Of a stretch of DNA of 64,000 bases, positions 9,059 to 18,700 are shown one piece after another. Both the position numbers and the translations under genes were made by a program. Source of the stretch: Rariloculus sp965263005 (GTDB lineage Bacteria; Pseudomonadota; Gammaproteobacteria; Steroidobacterales; Rariloculaceae); assembly GCF_965263005.1 (NCBI RefSeq), contig NZ_OZ253579.1, forward strand, positions 1,302,001 to 1,366,000, in the 5' to 3' direction. The notes under the pieces were generated by a model. The model was given only the letters and a program-made list of their open reading frames with translations. It made no database searches and was not told where the DNA came from. Every line of letters starts with the position of its first letter. The first letter of the stretch is position 1.

Positions 9059-9250
9059 ATGGCTGTCCAGAAAAGACGTAAGACATCGTCGAGGCGCGAC
9101 ATGCGTCGATCGCACGACGCGCTGCAAGGTCCGGCGCTGGCCGTCGACGCAGCCACCGGGGAAACCCACATGAGGCATCATGTCACGGCGGACGGATTCT
9201 ACCGGGGCAAACGCGTGTTCGAAGTACGTCGGGAAACCGACGAGGAGTAG
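9059..9250 (+). CDS. rpmF: 50S ribosomal protein L32
   Basis: L32 is a small basic protein of the large ribosomal subunit. The 63-residue product begins MAVQKRRKTSSRRDMRRSHD, the characteristic L32 start, and ends with a GFYRGKRV motif. A GAGGAG ribosome-binding site (about 9043-9048) precedes the ATG. The yceD-rpmF-plsX-fabH order is the standard gammaproteobacterial arrangement linking ribosome and fatty acid synthesis genes. Confidence 0.96.
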   Translation: MAVQKRRKTSSRRDMRRSHDALQGPALAVDAATGETHMRHHVTADGFYRGKRVFEVRRETDEE

Positions 9251-9320
9251 GCAGGCGGCCTGCCGCGACCGGCGGCAAGAATCGCCCGGACCGCTCCGCA
9301 ATCCATCCAGGATCGCTTCG

Positions 9321-10349
9321 ATGAGTCGCAAGGTCACAATCGCCCTGGATGCCATGGGCGGCGACCGCGGACCCGCTGTTGTCGTGCCGGCAGCGCTTGC
9401 GACTTTGGAGAAGGACGACTCGGTCAATCTGATTCTCGTCGGTCTCGCGGACGTCCTCGAGCAGGTCGAGAGGCAGACCACGGGCAAATACGGGAAGCGG
9501 CTCAAATTCCGGGCGGCTACCGAGGTCGTCGGAATGGACGAGCATCCCGGCGATGTGCTTCGCCACAAGAAGGATTCCTCGCTGCGCGTCGCAATCGAGC
9601 TCGTCAAGACCGCCGAGGCCGACGCCTGTGTGAGCTCCGGGAACACCGGTGCACTGATGGCGACCGCGAGATACGTGCTGAAGACGCTGCCGGGCATCGA
9701 CCGGCCGGCGATCATCTCGGCTGTTCCCGGGCTCAAGTCGCCGACCTTCATGCTCGACATCGGCGCCAATGTCGGCTGCACGGCCGATCACCTCGTTCAA
9801 TTCGCGCTCATGGGGTCGGTCATCGCTGCCGGCATACTCGATATCGAGAAGCCGCGCGTCGGACTCCTCAATATTGGTGAGGAGGACATCAAGGGCAACG
9901 AAGTTATCCGCGAGGCCGGCAACCTGCTGAGTCACAGCGGCTTGAACTACCAGGGTTTCGTCGAAGGCGACGGCATATTTCATGCCGATGTGGACGTGGT
10001 CGTCAGCGACGGGCTCGTCGGCAACGTAGCGATCAAGACGATGGAAGGCGTGGCCGGGCTGATCGGCTCGTTCCTCAGGGAGGAGTTTCGGCGCAGCAGT
10101 CTGCGGAGACTGCAGGGCATCGCGGCAAACGCCGCGCTCGATGCGCTGCGCGCCAGACTGGACGCTCGCCGCTACAACGGCGCCAGTCTCGTCGGCTTGA
10201 ACGGGGTCGTGCTCAAGAGCCACGGCGGAGCCGACCAGCTTGCGTTCGAGACGGCCGTGCAGACGGCGATCGTCGAAGCCCGCAAGGGCGTACCGGTGCG
10301 AATCGGCGAGTTGCTTGGAAAGCAGTCACGAGAATGTATTCGCGCATAG
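9321..10349 (+). CDS. plsX: Phosphate acyltransferase PlsX
   Basis: PlsX converts acyl-ACP and phosphate to acyl-phosphate, feeding phospholipid synthesis. The 342-residue protein begins with the family signature VTIALDAMGGDRGP and contains CVSSGNTGALMATA and VSDGLVGNVAIKTMEG. I place the start at ATG 9321, immediately before the conserved N-terminus, rather than at upstream in-frame codons. It overlaps the fabH start by 16 bases, which fits coupled translation. It is peripheral to the membrane. Confidence 0.95.
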   Translation: MSRKVTIALDAMGGDRGPAVVVPAALATLEKDDSVNLILVGLADVLEQVERQTTGKYGKRLKFRAATEVVGMDEHPGDVLRHKKDSSLRVAIELVKTAEADACVSSGNTGALMATARYVLKTLPGIDRPAIISAVPGLKSPTFMLDIGANVGCTADHLVQFALMGSVIAAGILDIEKPRVGLLNIGEEDIKGNEVIREAGNLLSHSGLNYQGFVEGDGIFHADVDVVVSDGLVGNVAIKTMEGVAGLIGSFLREEFRRSSLRRLQGIAANAALDALRARLDARRYNGASLVGLNGVVLKSHGGADQLAFETAVQTAIVEARKGVPVRIGELLGKQSRECIRA

Positions 10350-11293
10350 CAGGCACAGGGAAATACCTGCCGGAACGCGTGCTGACCAACTTCGATCTCG
10401 AAGCAATGGTCGATACGACCGACGAGTGGATCCGCACGCGCACCGGTATCGAGCGTCGGCACCTCGTCGCGGATGACGAATTCACGAGTGATTTGGCCTA
10501 CAATGCTTCGCTCGCCGCGATCGAGGACGCCGGGCTCGATCCACGCGACATCGATTTCATACTCGTCGGCACGACGACGCCCGATCTGATCTTTCCCAAC
10601 GTCGGCTGTCTCGTGCAGGAACGGCTCGGCATCCGCGGCGTGCCGGCGTTCAGTCTGGAGGCGGCCTGCAGCGGCTTTCTTTACGCCCTGGGGGTTGCGG
10701 ACCAGTTCGTGCGCGGCGGCCAGGCCAAATGCGCGCTCGTCATCGGCGCCGAGGCCATGTCGCGCATCGTCGACTGGACGGATCGGGAAACCTGCGTGCT
10801 GTTCGGGGACGGTGCGGGCGCCGTGATTCTGGAGCGGGCCGACGACCCCGGCATCATGTATTCGAGCCTCGGCGCGGACGGGCGCTACCGCGATCTTCTG
10901 TATGCGTCGAGCGGAGTCTCCGTTGCGCCCAAGGACAAGGAAGGCGCCGCGCTGCGCATGAAGGGCAACGAGGTGTTCAAGGTCGCGGTGAAGACGCTCG
11001 GGTACATGGTCGACGAGGTTCTCGAAAAGAACGGTCTCGAGCAGGGCGAGATCGATTGGTTCATTCCTCACCAGGCGAACATCCGCATCATACAGGCCAT
11101 GGCGAGACGGCTGCAGATGCCGATGGAGCGCGTCGTCCTCACGATAAAGGAGCACGGCAACACATCGGCCGCATCGGTGCCGATGGCGCTCGACACGGCA
11201 ATCAGGGACGGCCGCATCAAGCGCGGCGACCTGTTGTTGCTCGAAGCCTTCGGCGGCGGATTTACCTGGGGAGCGAGTCTCGTGCGATACTAG
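10334..11293 (+). CDS. fabH: Beta-ketoacyl-ACP synthase III FabH
   Basis: FabH starts fatty acid synthesis by condensing acetyl-CoA (or another short acyl-CoA) with malonyl-ACP. The 319-residue protein has the complete Cys-His-Asn triad: Cys112 in EAACSGFLYAL, His246 in WFIPHQANIRI and Asn276 in EHGNTSAAS. It ends in the typical GGGFTWGASLVRY motif. The gene overlaps plsX and is the last gene I can assign to this operon; fabD and acpP are not adjacent, so the fab cluster is split here. Confidence 0.96.
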   Translation: MYSRIAGTGKYLPERVLTNFDLEAMVDTTDEWIRTRTGIERRHLVADDEFTSDLAYNASLAAIEDAGLDPRDIDFILVGTTTPDLIFPNVGCLVQERLGIRGVPAFSLEAACSGFLYALGVADQFVRGGQAKCALVIGAEAMSRIVDWTDRETCVLFGDGAGAVILERADDPGIMYSSLGADGRYRDLLYASSGVSVAPKDKEGAALRMKGNEVFKVAVKTLGYMVDEVLEKNGLEQGEIDWFIPHQANIRIIQAMARRLQMPMERVVLTIKEHGNTSAASVPMALDTAIRDGRIKRGDLLLLEAFGGGFTWGASLVRY

Positions 11294-11322
11294 CCCCCCG
11301 AATGCATTGAGCGGCGGGCAAG

Positions 11323-12339
11323 ATGAACACCACACACGACGTGAACCGACGAGTCGTTGGGACGATTCGAGGGATCGCCCGAGGGATGTCCCGAGGCGCC
11401 ATGCTCCTGGCCGGCCTGCTCGCCTGGGCCGCCGGCGCCGGAGCCGGGGAGTACGCGCTGTCCGGGGACAGCGATGTCGTCGGCCAGATCCAGGTCATCC
11501 AGGCGCGGTATGAAGATACCTTCGTACAGCTCGCGCGCCGGCACAATATCGGTTACGAGGAACTGCGCGACGCCAATCCGGACGTCGATCCGTGGTTGCC
11601 GGGAGAGGGCACGGAGGTTGTGCTGCCGACGCAGTTCGTGCTGCCGCAGGCGGAGCGCCGCGGGATCGTGATCAACGTCCCGGAACTCAGGCTCTACTAT
11701 TTTCCCGACGGCGAACGCGTGCTGACGCACCCGATCAGCATCGGGCGCAGGGATTGGCGTACACCGCTCGGTCGCACAACCGTGATCACCAAGGCGGCGA
11801 ATCCTACCTGGTACCCGCCGCAGTCGATCCGCGACGAGCACGCGGCGAGGAACGATTTTCTGCCTGCCGTCGTGCCGCCGGGGCCGGACAACCCGCTCGG
11901 CTTGTTCGCGCTGCGTCTGGGCATCCCGGGCTATCTGATTCATGGCACGAACAAACCGGCGGGCGTCGGAATGCGCGTTACGCATGGTTGCATTCGCATG
12001 TTTCCCGAGGATATCGAGACGTTGTTCGCGTCAGTGGCTCCGGGAACGCCGGTGCAGATCGTCAATCAGCCGTTCAAGTTCGGCTGGGGCGATGATGGCT
12101 TGTACCTCGAAGCGCATGCGCCTCTCGATGAGGAGGTCACGGCGGGCATGTGGAGCGCGACCGATCTGACGCGCGCATTCATTGCGGTCACGGAGCAGCG
12201 CGATGTGCAGCTGAACTGGCGCTCCGCGGAGCGCGTGATGGAAGGTGCCCGCGGTATTCCGGAATCCGTTTCGGGGAATGGCGGCACGTTGCGTGCGGGC
12301 ACTGAAAAGCCGCCGACGGCTGTCGGCGGCTTCGAGTAG
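11323..12339 (+). CDS. L,D-transpeptidase of the ErfK/YbiS type
   Basis: This periplasmic enzyme forms L,D-crosslinks or attaches a lipoprotein to peptidoglycan. The 338-residue protein has a signal peptide (about residues 1-41), a LysM-like segment (about 60-105) and a YkuD catalytic domain. His207 in LIHGTN and the catalytic Cys223 in HGCIRMFPED are present. The architecture matches ErfK/YbiS/YcfS, which join Lpp to meso-diaminopimelate. It is convergent with a small Lpp-like lipoprotein gene, a plausible substrate. The coding end lies within a strong hairpin. Confidence 0.92.
   Translation: MNTTHDVNRRVVGTIRGIARGMSRGAMLLAGLLAWAAGAGAGEYALSGDSDVVGQIQVIQARYEDTFVQLARRHNIGYEELRDANPDVDPWLPGEGTEVVLPTQFVLPQAERRGIVINVPELRLYYFPDGERVLTHPISIGRRDWRTPLGRTTVITKAANPTWYPPQSIRDEHAARNDFLPAVVPPGPDNPLGLFALRLGIPGYLIHGTNKPAGVGMRVTHGCIRMFPEDIETLFASVAPGTPVQIVNQPFKFGWGDDGLYLEAHAPLDEEVTAGMWSATDLTRAFIAVTEQRDVQLNWRSAERVMEGARGIPESVSGNGGTLRAGTEKPPTAVGGFE
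12309..12330 (+). terminator. Hairpin at the 3' end of the L,D-transpeptidase gene
   Basis: A perfect 9-bp GC stem (GCCGCCGAC / GTCGGCGGC, loop GGCT) lies inside the last codons. No U-run follows, so intrinsic termination is uncertain; it may instead protect the 3' end. Confidence 0.4.
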
Positions 12340-12401
12340 TTCGGTTTACCCGGAGTTCACCCGGCTGCGGCCTCGATCGCCGCAGTGAAATCCGGCGCTC
12401 G

Positions 12402-12692
12402 TTACTTCGCTACCAGTTCCTCGGCCATGCGGTCTATGCGCTGATTGGTCGCATCACAGCAGGCTTGAGCATCCTGGGCAGCTTGCAAGGCCTGGTTGGC
12501 CGTGGTTTGCGCGGCGGTAGCAATCTGTCTTGCCTCGTTCGCTGAGCTCTGCGCCGCATCGGCCGCACTTTGAGCAGCCACGGCAACCGCGCGCACCTCA
12601 TCGTGGAGCTCAGTGTGCGCACAACCGCCCACGAGCGCGACGCCGCAGACAAACGCTGCTACTCGCAGAGCATTCCGGAATTTCGTAGTCAT
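12402..12692 (-). CDS. Lpp-like alanine-zipper outer-membrane lipoprotein
   Basis: The 96-residue product has a lipoprotein signal peptide with lipobox VGGC (Cys24). A long Ala-rich heptad-type helix follows, with repeated AAQ, ANEA and ATAAQTTANQ blocks. It ends in Lys (EELVAK), as in Braun lipoprotein, whose C-terminal Lys is bonded to peptidoglycan. It is longer than E. coli Lpp (78 residues) and resembles OprI-type proteins. It has an extra CC pair near residue 79, unusual for the family. An L,D-transpeptidase gene lies convergent 62 bases away. The family call is firm; covalent attachment is inference. Confidence 0.8.
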   Translation of the reverse strand: MTTKFRNALRVAAFVCGVALVGGCAHTELHDEVRAVAVAAQSAADAAQSSANEARQIATAAQTTANQALQAAQDAQACCDATNQRIDRMAEELVAK

Positions 12693-12912
12693 TAATGTAT
12701 CCCCTGACTTGAGTCACAAATCCAGTGTGATTATTTCCTAAATCGGACTTCACTGCAATTGAAAAATGTAGATCGATTCGGGGTCAAATGGTTTGCTGCC
12801 CAGCCATCTTCGCCAGGCAGCGCTTGATCCTCTCCCCGCCGGGCTGCGAGTGCCGGGCCGCTCGTTGGACAAGGTTCTCTTGATCCTTTGGATATATGTA
12901 TATATTATCAGC

Positions 12913-12928
12913 CTGTATATTTATACAG
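12913..12928 (+). promoter_or_regulatory. LexA (SOS) box of the mutagenesis cassette
   Basis: CTGTATATTTATACAG is a perfect CTGT-N8-ACAG palindrome of the gammaproteobacterial LexA type. It ends 9 bases before the lexA ATG, so LexA bound here would block both initiation of transcription and the ribosome-binding site. Confidence 0.92.
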
Positions 12929-12937
12929 GTTGATATC

Positions 12938-13555
12938 ATGCGCGGATTGACCCCGAGACAAAGAGAAATTGTCTTTCTTATTCAAAGATTTATTCGAAAT
13001 ACCGGCATGCCGCCCACACGCGCGGAGATCGCGAAGGCGTTGAAGTTCCGTTCGGTGAATGCTGCCGAGGAGCATCTGCGGGCACTCGAACGCAAAGGCG
13101 TCATCGAGCTCTTGCGAGGCACGTCCCGCGGCATCAGGCTCAAGGGCGCACACCAGGAACAATCGGGATTGCCGCTCGTCGGACGGGTAGCGGCCGGCGA
13201 GCCCATACTGGCCGAGGAACATATCGAGGCGCGCTATCGAATCGACTCGGGCATCTTCGAAACGCCGCCTCATTTCCTGCTCCGGGTACACGGTATGAGC
13301 ATGAAGGATGCCGGCATCCTGGATGGCGATCTGGTAGCGGTTCATCGCACGCCCGAAGTCCGGAACCGGCAGATCATCGTGGCGCGTCTGGATGATGAGG
13401 TTACGGTCAAACGCTATCGGCAGGAAGGGCATCGAGTCTGGCTGTTGCCTGAAAACCCCGAGTTCGAACCGATCGAAGTCGATCTGAGAGAACGGCGATT
13501 GACGATAGAGGGGGTGGTCGTCGGCGTGGTCCGCGATGCGATGCGGGTCCGATGA
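12938..13555 (+). CDS. lexA: LexA repressor
   Basis: LexA represses SOS genes and self-cleaves when stimulated by RecA filaments. The 205-residue protein (from ATG 12938) has an N-terminal winged helix (about residues 1-65). The scissile bond is Ala86-Gly87 in VGRVAAGEP. The catalytic dyad is Ser121 (GMSMKDAGILDGD) and Lys158 (VTVKRY), matching E. coli A84/G85, S119 and K156 with a two-residue offset. An in-frame upstream codon at 12896 is rejected because it would put the LexA box inside the gene. Its stop overlaps imuA by four bases, so it heads the cassette and autoregulates it. Confidence 0.95.
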   Translation: MRGLTPRQREIVFLIQRFIRNTGMPPTRAEIAKALKFRSVNAAEEHLRALERKGVIELLRGTSRGIRLKGAHQEQSGLPLVGRVAAGEPILAEEHIEARYRIDSGIFETPPHFLLRVHGMSMKDAGILDGDLVAVHRTPEVRNRQIIVARLDDEVTVKRYRQEGHRVWLLPENPEFEPIEVDLRERRLTIEGVVVGVVRDAMRVR

Positions 13556-14175
13556 GCGTGGAAGATCTCATCCTGCATCCGCGGATTTGGCTGGGTCGAG
13601 GCGGCCAGTCCGCCTGCAAGACGCTTCCGACGGGTTTTGATGAGCTCGACCGGTATCTTCCGGGCGGCGGTTGGCCCCAGGATGCTTTGACGGAAATCGT
13701 TCTCGATCGTTATGGCATCGGCGAATTGAGTCTATTGATTCCTGCCTTGGCTCTTCTGAGCAGCAAGACACACAACGCCGGGTATTGGATCGTTTGGATA
13801 GACCCACCATTTATTCCGTACGCACCGGCGTTGACGCGCTGCGGAGTCAATCTGGATCAGGTGCTGTTGGTGCATTCATCGGGAACCGGAAACAACGTGC
13901 TTTGGGCGGTCGAGCAGGCGCTGCGTTCGGGATCGTGTGTCGCCATACTGGCCTGGCTTGAATCCGCTGACGACAATGCCTTGCGCCGTTTGCAGCTCGG
14001 CGCGGAAGAACGTGCCTGTTGGACGGTGCTTTTTCGTCCTGTCTCGGCATTGCGGTGCAGTTCCCCTGCTGCGCTGAGATTGAGATTGTCTCCGGCGGAT
14101 GCCGTTATCAGGGTCGAAATAGTCAAATGTCGCGGTGCCAGGCCCGGGATGGTTGTACTGGAGAGACCGGCTTGA
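13552..14175 (+). CDS. imuA: ImuA, RecA-like translesion synthesis accessory protein
   Basis: ImuA is a SulA/RecA-like protein that works with ImuB and DnaE2 in damage-induced mutagenesis. The 207-residue product begins with the family segment LPTGFDELDRYLPGGGWPQDALTEI and keeps the RecA-like core (WIVWIDPPFIPYAPAL). It lacks a Walker A P-loop, as is usual for ImuA. ATGA overlap with lexA indicates coupled translation. The next gene, imuB, begins 12 bases after the stop. Confidence 0.9.
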   Translation: MSVEDLILHPRIWLGRGGQSACKTLPTGFDELDRYLPGGGWPQDALTEIVLDRYGIGELSLLIPALALLSSKTHNAGYWIVWIDPPFIPYAPALTRCGVNLDQVLLVHSSGTGNNVLWAVEQALRSGSCVAILAWLESADDNALRRLQLGAEERACWTVLFRPVSALRCSSPAALRLRLSPADAVIRVEIVKCRGARPGMVVLERPA

Positions 14176-14187
14176 CGGTGACTCCTC

Positions 14188-15570
14188 ATGCTCCAGCCAT
14201 TAACGCACTTATCTCAAGAGCAATCGCCGCGCGCTCAGCCGTGTACCGCAGCGAGACGGGAAGAACGATTATGGGCCGCCATATGTCTGGCGGGTCCGGC
14301 GGGTCCGGTGGCGCGGCAGGATCTCGAATCGTTAGCGGCCTGGTCCGATCGAATCACGCCGCTGGTGTGCCTGGTGCCGCCCGAAAGCCTGCTTCTCGAG
14401 GTGCGGGGGAGCTTGAAACTGTTCGGCAGTCTCGAAGCCGTCGAACAAAAATTGATAGCGGAAATCACCGATCGTCATCTGTCTTTTCATCTGTGCGTGG
14501 CGCCCACGCCTCTCGGGGCGTTGTGGTTGGCTCGCCGGAAAGGCGCGAATGTGCTTGAGACCGGCGCCTTGGCCGGTCGTTTGGGTCCGCTGCCCTTATC
14601 TGTGACGCAGTGGCCCGAGGACATTTTGACCTTGTTGACCGAGATGGGGGTGCGCAGCATCGGCGATTGCCTGCGTCTGCCTCGGGATGGATTTGCTCGG
14701 CGAGTCGGCCGGCGCTATCTGCGAGAACTGGACCAGGCCCTCGGAAGACAGGCTGATCCCAGGGCCGGCTTCGAGAAGCCCCGGAACTTCAGATCGAGAA
14801 TCGATTTCTCGAGCGAGACCGATGATCGCGAGGTGTTGAGCGCCGCGCTCGGGAAGATGGTCGAATACCTCGTTGACAGCTTGCGCAGCCGTCAGGAACA
14901 GGCCCAAAACCTGGCTATCGTTTTTCATCATATGAACCGCCCGCCGACCGTGAGCGGTCTTGATCTGATGGAACCGGTTCATGAGACGGACAGGCTGTTC
15001 GCTCCGCTGGCCGCGCGCCTGGAGAGCATCGTTCTGCCCGCCCCCGTCATTGCGGTCGGCTTGCGAGCCGGCGCCTTCAAGCCCATGCAGATAAAGCCGC
15101 CCGCACTCTTTGGCGAGAGAGGAGAAGCGCCCGGCAGACCCGTCTCGAAAGCTGGCCTGATTGAGCGTTTGCGCGGACGCTTTGGCGTAGAGGGCGTATA
15201 TGGCCTGGATCTCGTTGCAGAACACCGGCCCGAGCTGGGATGGACCAGATTGACCGAGCGGCTGCTCGAAACATCCCCTGGAAGGAAAAAGACACCTTCC
15301 GCTTGCTCGCCTGCAAAAAAGCGCAATGTTGCCGATCGGCCGCTGTGGATATTGTCCTCACCGCTGCCGCTTCCGCACTGTGCTTCCCGGCTCCGATGCC
15401 GGGGGCCGCTGCGAATGGGGCCTGAACCGGAGCGCATCGAAAGCGGCTGGTGGGACGGCGGGGACGTCAGAAGAGACTATTACACGGCTGCCGCTTCACG
15501 AGGCGAGAAACTGTGGGTTTATCAGGATCGCGTCACGCACGAGTGGTTCCTGCACGGCCTTTTCGGGTAA
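14188..15570 (+). CDS. imuB: ImuB, Y-family polymerase-like protein
   Basis: ImuB is a catalytically inactive Y-family homologue that recruits DnaE2 to the beta clamp. The 460-residue product contains the palm/finger-like region (LLEVRGSLKLFG, LCVAPTPLGALWLARR) and a helix-hairpin-helix segment (LRLPRDGFARRVGRRYLRELD). It ends with the conserved WVYQDRVTHEWFLHGLFG. The extreme N-terminus diverges from relatives, so the start at ATG 14188 is tentative. A 158-bp repeat element separates it from dnaE2, where other genomes usually have a direct junction. Confidence 0.88.
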   Translation: MLQPLTHLSQEQSPRAQPCTAARREERLWAAICLAGPAGPVARQDLESLAAWSDRITPLVCLVPPESLLLEVRGSLKLFGSLEAVEQKLIAEITDRHLSFHLCVAPTPLGALWLARRKGANVLETGALAGRLGPLPLSVTQWPEDILTLLTEMGVRSIGDCLRLPRDGFARRVGRRYLRELDQALGRQADPRAGFEKPRNFRSRIDFSSETDDREVLSAALGKMVEYLVDSLRSRQEQAQNLAIVFHHMNRPPTVSGLDLMEPVHETDRLFAPLAARLESIVLPAPVIAVGLRAGAFKPMQIKPPALFGERGEAPGRPVSKAGLIERLRGRFGVEGVYGLDLVAEHRPELGWTRLTERLLETSPGRKKTPSACSPAKKRNVADRPLWILSSPLPLPHCASRLRCRGPLRMGPEPERIESGWWDGGDVRRDYYTAAASRGEKLWVYQDRVTHEWFLHGLFG

Positions 15571-15580
15571 CGGAAGCTAG

Positions 15581-15738
15581 CAGCCCGTGGCAAAGGCCCC
15601 TCTGCATTCGACCGGCGATGCATCCCGCCTGAGCTGCGTTGCTCGTCGCTCAAATATGTTCAATATTCTCGCTCCTCGCGCCTTGTCAGGCGGGCGCCCC
15701 GCCGGTCTCGGTGCGACGCGGGGTTTTACCACGGGCTG
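15581..15738 (+). mobile_element. Repeat element copy 1 (MITE-like, 158 bp)
   Basis: The ends are inverted repeats: CAGCCCGTGGCAAA on the left and a matching TTTACCACGGGCTG on the right. The direct tetranucleotide CTAG flanks both sides (15577-15580 and 15739-15742). Internal sequence closely matches copy 2 in the same orientation and copies 3 and 4 inverted. It has no coding capacity. It sits between imuB and dnaE2. Confidence 0.88.
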
Positions 15739-15759
15739 CTAGCCCCCCTGTCTTCGATC

Positions 15760-18700
15760 ATGTCTTCGATGGAATACGCAGAGCTGCATTGTCTCAGCAA
15801 CTTTACGTTTCTGCGCGGGGCGTCTCATCCGCAAGAGCTGATCGAGCGGGCCGCCGAGCTTGGCTATGCGGGACTCGCTCTGACCGACGAATGTTCCGTC
15901 GCCGGCATCGTGCGTGCCCATGCGGCAGCGCGGGACCTGCCGCTGAAGCTCGTCGTCGGCAGTGAAATCACGACCGGGGAGCACCTCAAGCTCGTCGTTC
16001 TCGCGCCGAACCGTCGGGCCTACGGCGAGCTTTGCCGGTTGATCGGCTTTGCGCGAAGAGCGGCCGTTAAGGGAGAGTACCGAGTCGGCCGGGAGGAATT
16101 GGCCCGTCACCTGCAGGGCTCGCAGTGCCTGACACTCTGGCTGGCCGAAGAATCCCCGGACATCGAGGACGGGGTCTGGCTCAAGGAGCGGTTCGCTGAC
16201 CGGTTATGGTTGGCGGTGGAGCTTCAGTCCAATGGCTGCAAGCGGCAAACGCTCGATGACTGCCGCGCAATCGCGAAGAAGCTCGGTTTACCCCTGGTGG
16301 CGAGCGGCAACGTGCATATGCACAGCCGTGAGCGGCGAATGCTGCAGGACACCTTGACGGCGATTCGGCACGGGAAACCCGTCGAGCGATTGGGCTTTGC
16401 ACTTCATCCGAACGCGGAGCGCGTGCTCAGGCCCCTTGACGAGCTTGCCCGGATTTATCCTCGGGACCTCCTGCGCGAAACGCTCTCGATACTTGAGCGC
16501 ATCGAGTTCTCGCTCGACGAGCTTCGCTACGAGTATCCCCGCGAGCTTGTGCCCGAGGGACGGACTCCGACGAACCATCTGCGCATTCTGACTGAGGAAG
16601 GCGCGCGGCGGCGCTGGCCGGAAGGCGTACCGGAGAAAGTGACGAGACTCGTGGAGCATGAGCTTGAGCTCATCGGGGAGCTCAAGTACGAGCCGTATTT
16701 CCTCACGGTTCACGATATCGTCCGGTTTGCCCGCAATGAAGGGATTCTTTGTCAGGGAAGGGGTTCCGCCGCGAACTCCGCCGTCTGTTTTTGCCTCGGG
16801 ATCACCGAGGTGGATCCGGCGCGGATGGAAATGCTCATGGAGCGGTTCATTTCCAGGGAGCGCAACGAGCCTCCAGATATAGACGTCGATTTCGAGCACG
16901 AGCGCAGAGAGGAGGTCATCCAGTACATCTACACGAAATATTCCCGCGAGCGAGCGGCATTGGCCGCGACGGTGATCACCTACCGGCCGAAGAGCGCGAT
17001 ACGGGACGTCGGTAAAGCGCTCGGTTTCGGCGCGGGCGAGCTCGACACGCTCGCCAGATCCCTGCATTGGTGGGATCGCAGGAACGTCGACACCGAGCGC
17101 GTGACCGAAGCGGGCCTCGACCCCGCAAGCCCCAGGGTTCGCCGCTTGCTGAGCCTGGTCGAATCCGTGCTCGGCTTCCCGCGTCATCTGTCCCAGCATG
17201 TCGGCGGCTTCGTCATTTCCGAACGCCCGTTGAGCGAATTGGTGCCGGTCGAGAATGCGGCCATGCCCGGGCGCACGGTCATTCAATGGGACAAGAACGA
17301 TCTCGAAGAGCTCGGGCTTTTGAAAGTGGACATTCTCGGGCTCGGGATGCTGAGCGCGATCAGAAAGAGCTTCGAGCTCATGGAGGATTTCTACGGGCGC
17401 GAGTTCTCGATGAGCAGCATCCCGGCCGAGGATCCCGAGGTGTACCGGATGATCTCGAAGGCCGACACCCTGGGCGTCTTTCAGATCGAGTCCCGCGCGC
17501 AGATGGCGATGCTGCCCAGGCTAAAACCCCGCTGCTACTACGACCTTGTCATCGAGGTTGCGATCATTCGGCCAGGCCCCATCCAGGGCGACATGGTGCA
17601 TCCCTATCTCAGGCGGCGTAATGGAGAGGAGCCCGTGACCTATCCGAGCGCAGGTGTGCGCAAGGTGCTCGAACGCACCCTGGGTGTGCCGATTTTTCAG
17701 GAGCAGGTCATGCAGCTTGCGATCGTGGCCGCCGGCTTCACACCGGGCGAGGCCGACCAGTTACGCCGCGCGATGGCCGCCTGGCAGCGCCGCGGCGATC
17801 TTGGCAGCATGGAGGAACGGCTGATTCAGGGCATGCTCGAACGCGGCTATAGGCGGGAGTTTGCCGAGCGGATCTTCAATCAGATCAAGGGCTTCGGCGA
17901 ATACGGATTTCCCGAGTCGCACGCCGCGAGTTTCGCGCTTCTGGCCTACGTTTCAGCGTGGCTCAAGTGTCATGAACCGGCCGTCTTTTTCTGCGCACTC
18001 CTCAACAGCCAACCGATGGGGTTCTACGCGCCGGCGCAACTGGTGCGCACGGCCCGTGAGCACGACGTGGACGTGAGACCGATCGTCGTCACCCGAAGCC
18101 GGTGGGATTCGTCCCTGGAGCCGGGCGCCGGGTGCGAACCGGCGATACGACTCGGTCTGCGCGTCGTCAAAGGCCTCTCCGCGAAAGGCGGCGAGCGGCT
18201 GCTCGAGGCTCGCGCCGGGCGTGAATTCGCCGACGTGGAAGATCTGGCACGGCGGGCAAGGCTCGATGCGAAGGACCTCGGCGCATTGGCCGCGGCAGGC
18301 GCGCTCAAACCGTTTGCAAGGAACCGGCATCGGGCCCGCTGGAGCGTGGCCGGTATCGAGAAACCGGCGCCCTTGCTCGACCGCGCCCGTATCCCCGAAG
18401 CCATTCCGATGTTGAAGGCGCCCACGGAGGGGGAGGACATCATGGCGGACTATCGCCGCATGGGGTTGACCCTGGGACGCCATCCTCTTGCGCTGTTGCG
18501 CGAACGCCTGGGCGCCATGGGCGTTCTCGAGGCCGAGGCCGTGCGGCGGCTCAAGCACGGCACGCGAGTGTGCGCGGCGGGGCTCGTCATCATCCGGCAA
18601 CGGCCAGCGAGCGCGGACGGGGTGACCTTCGTGACCGTCGAGGACGAGACGGGCTATCTGAATCTCATCGTCTGGGAGAACGTTGCGCAGCGCGAGCGGC

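Noticed and set aside
9180..9320. N-terminal extension of PlsX
   Set aside because: The extra 47 codons overlap the end of rpmF and do not match the family, which starts at the ATG at 9321.
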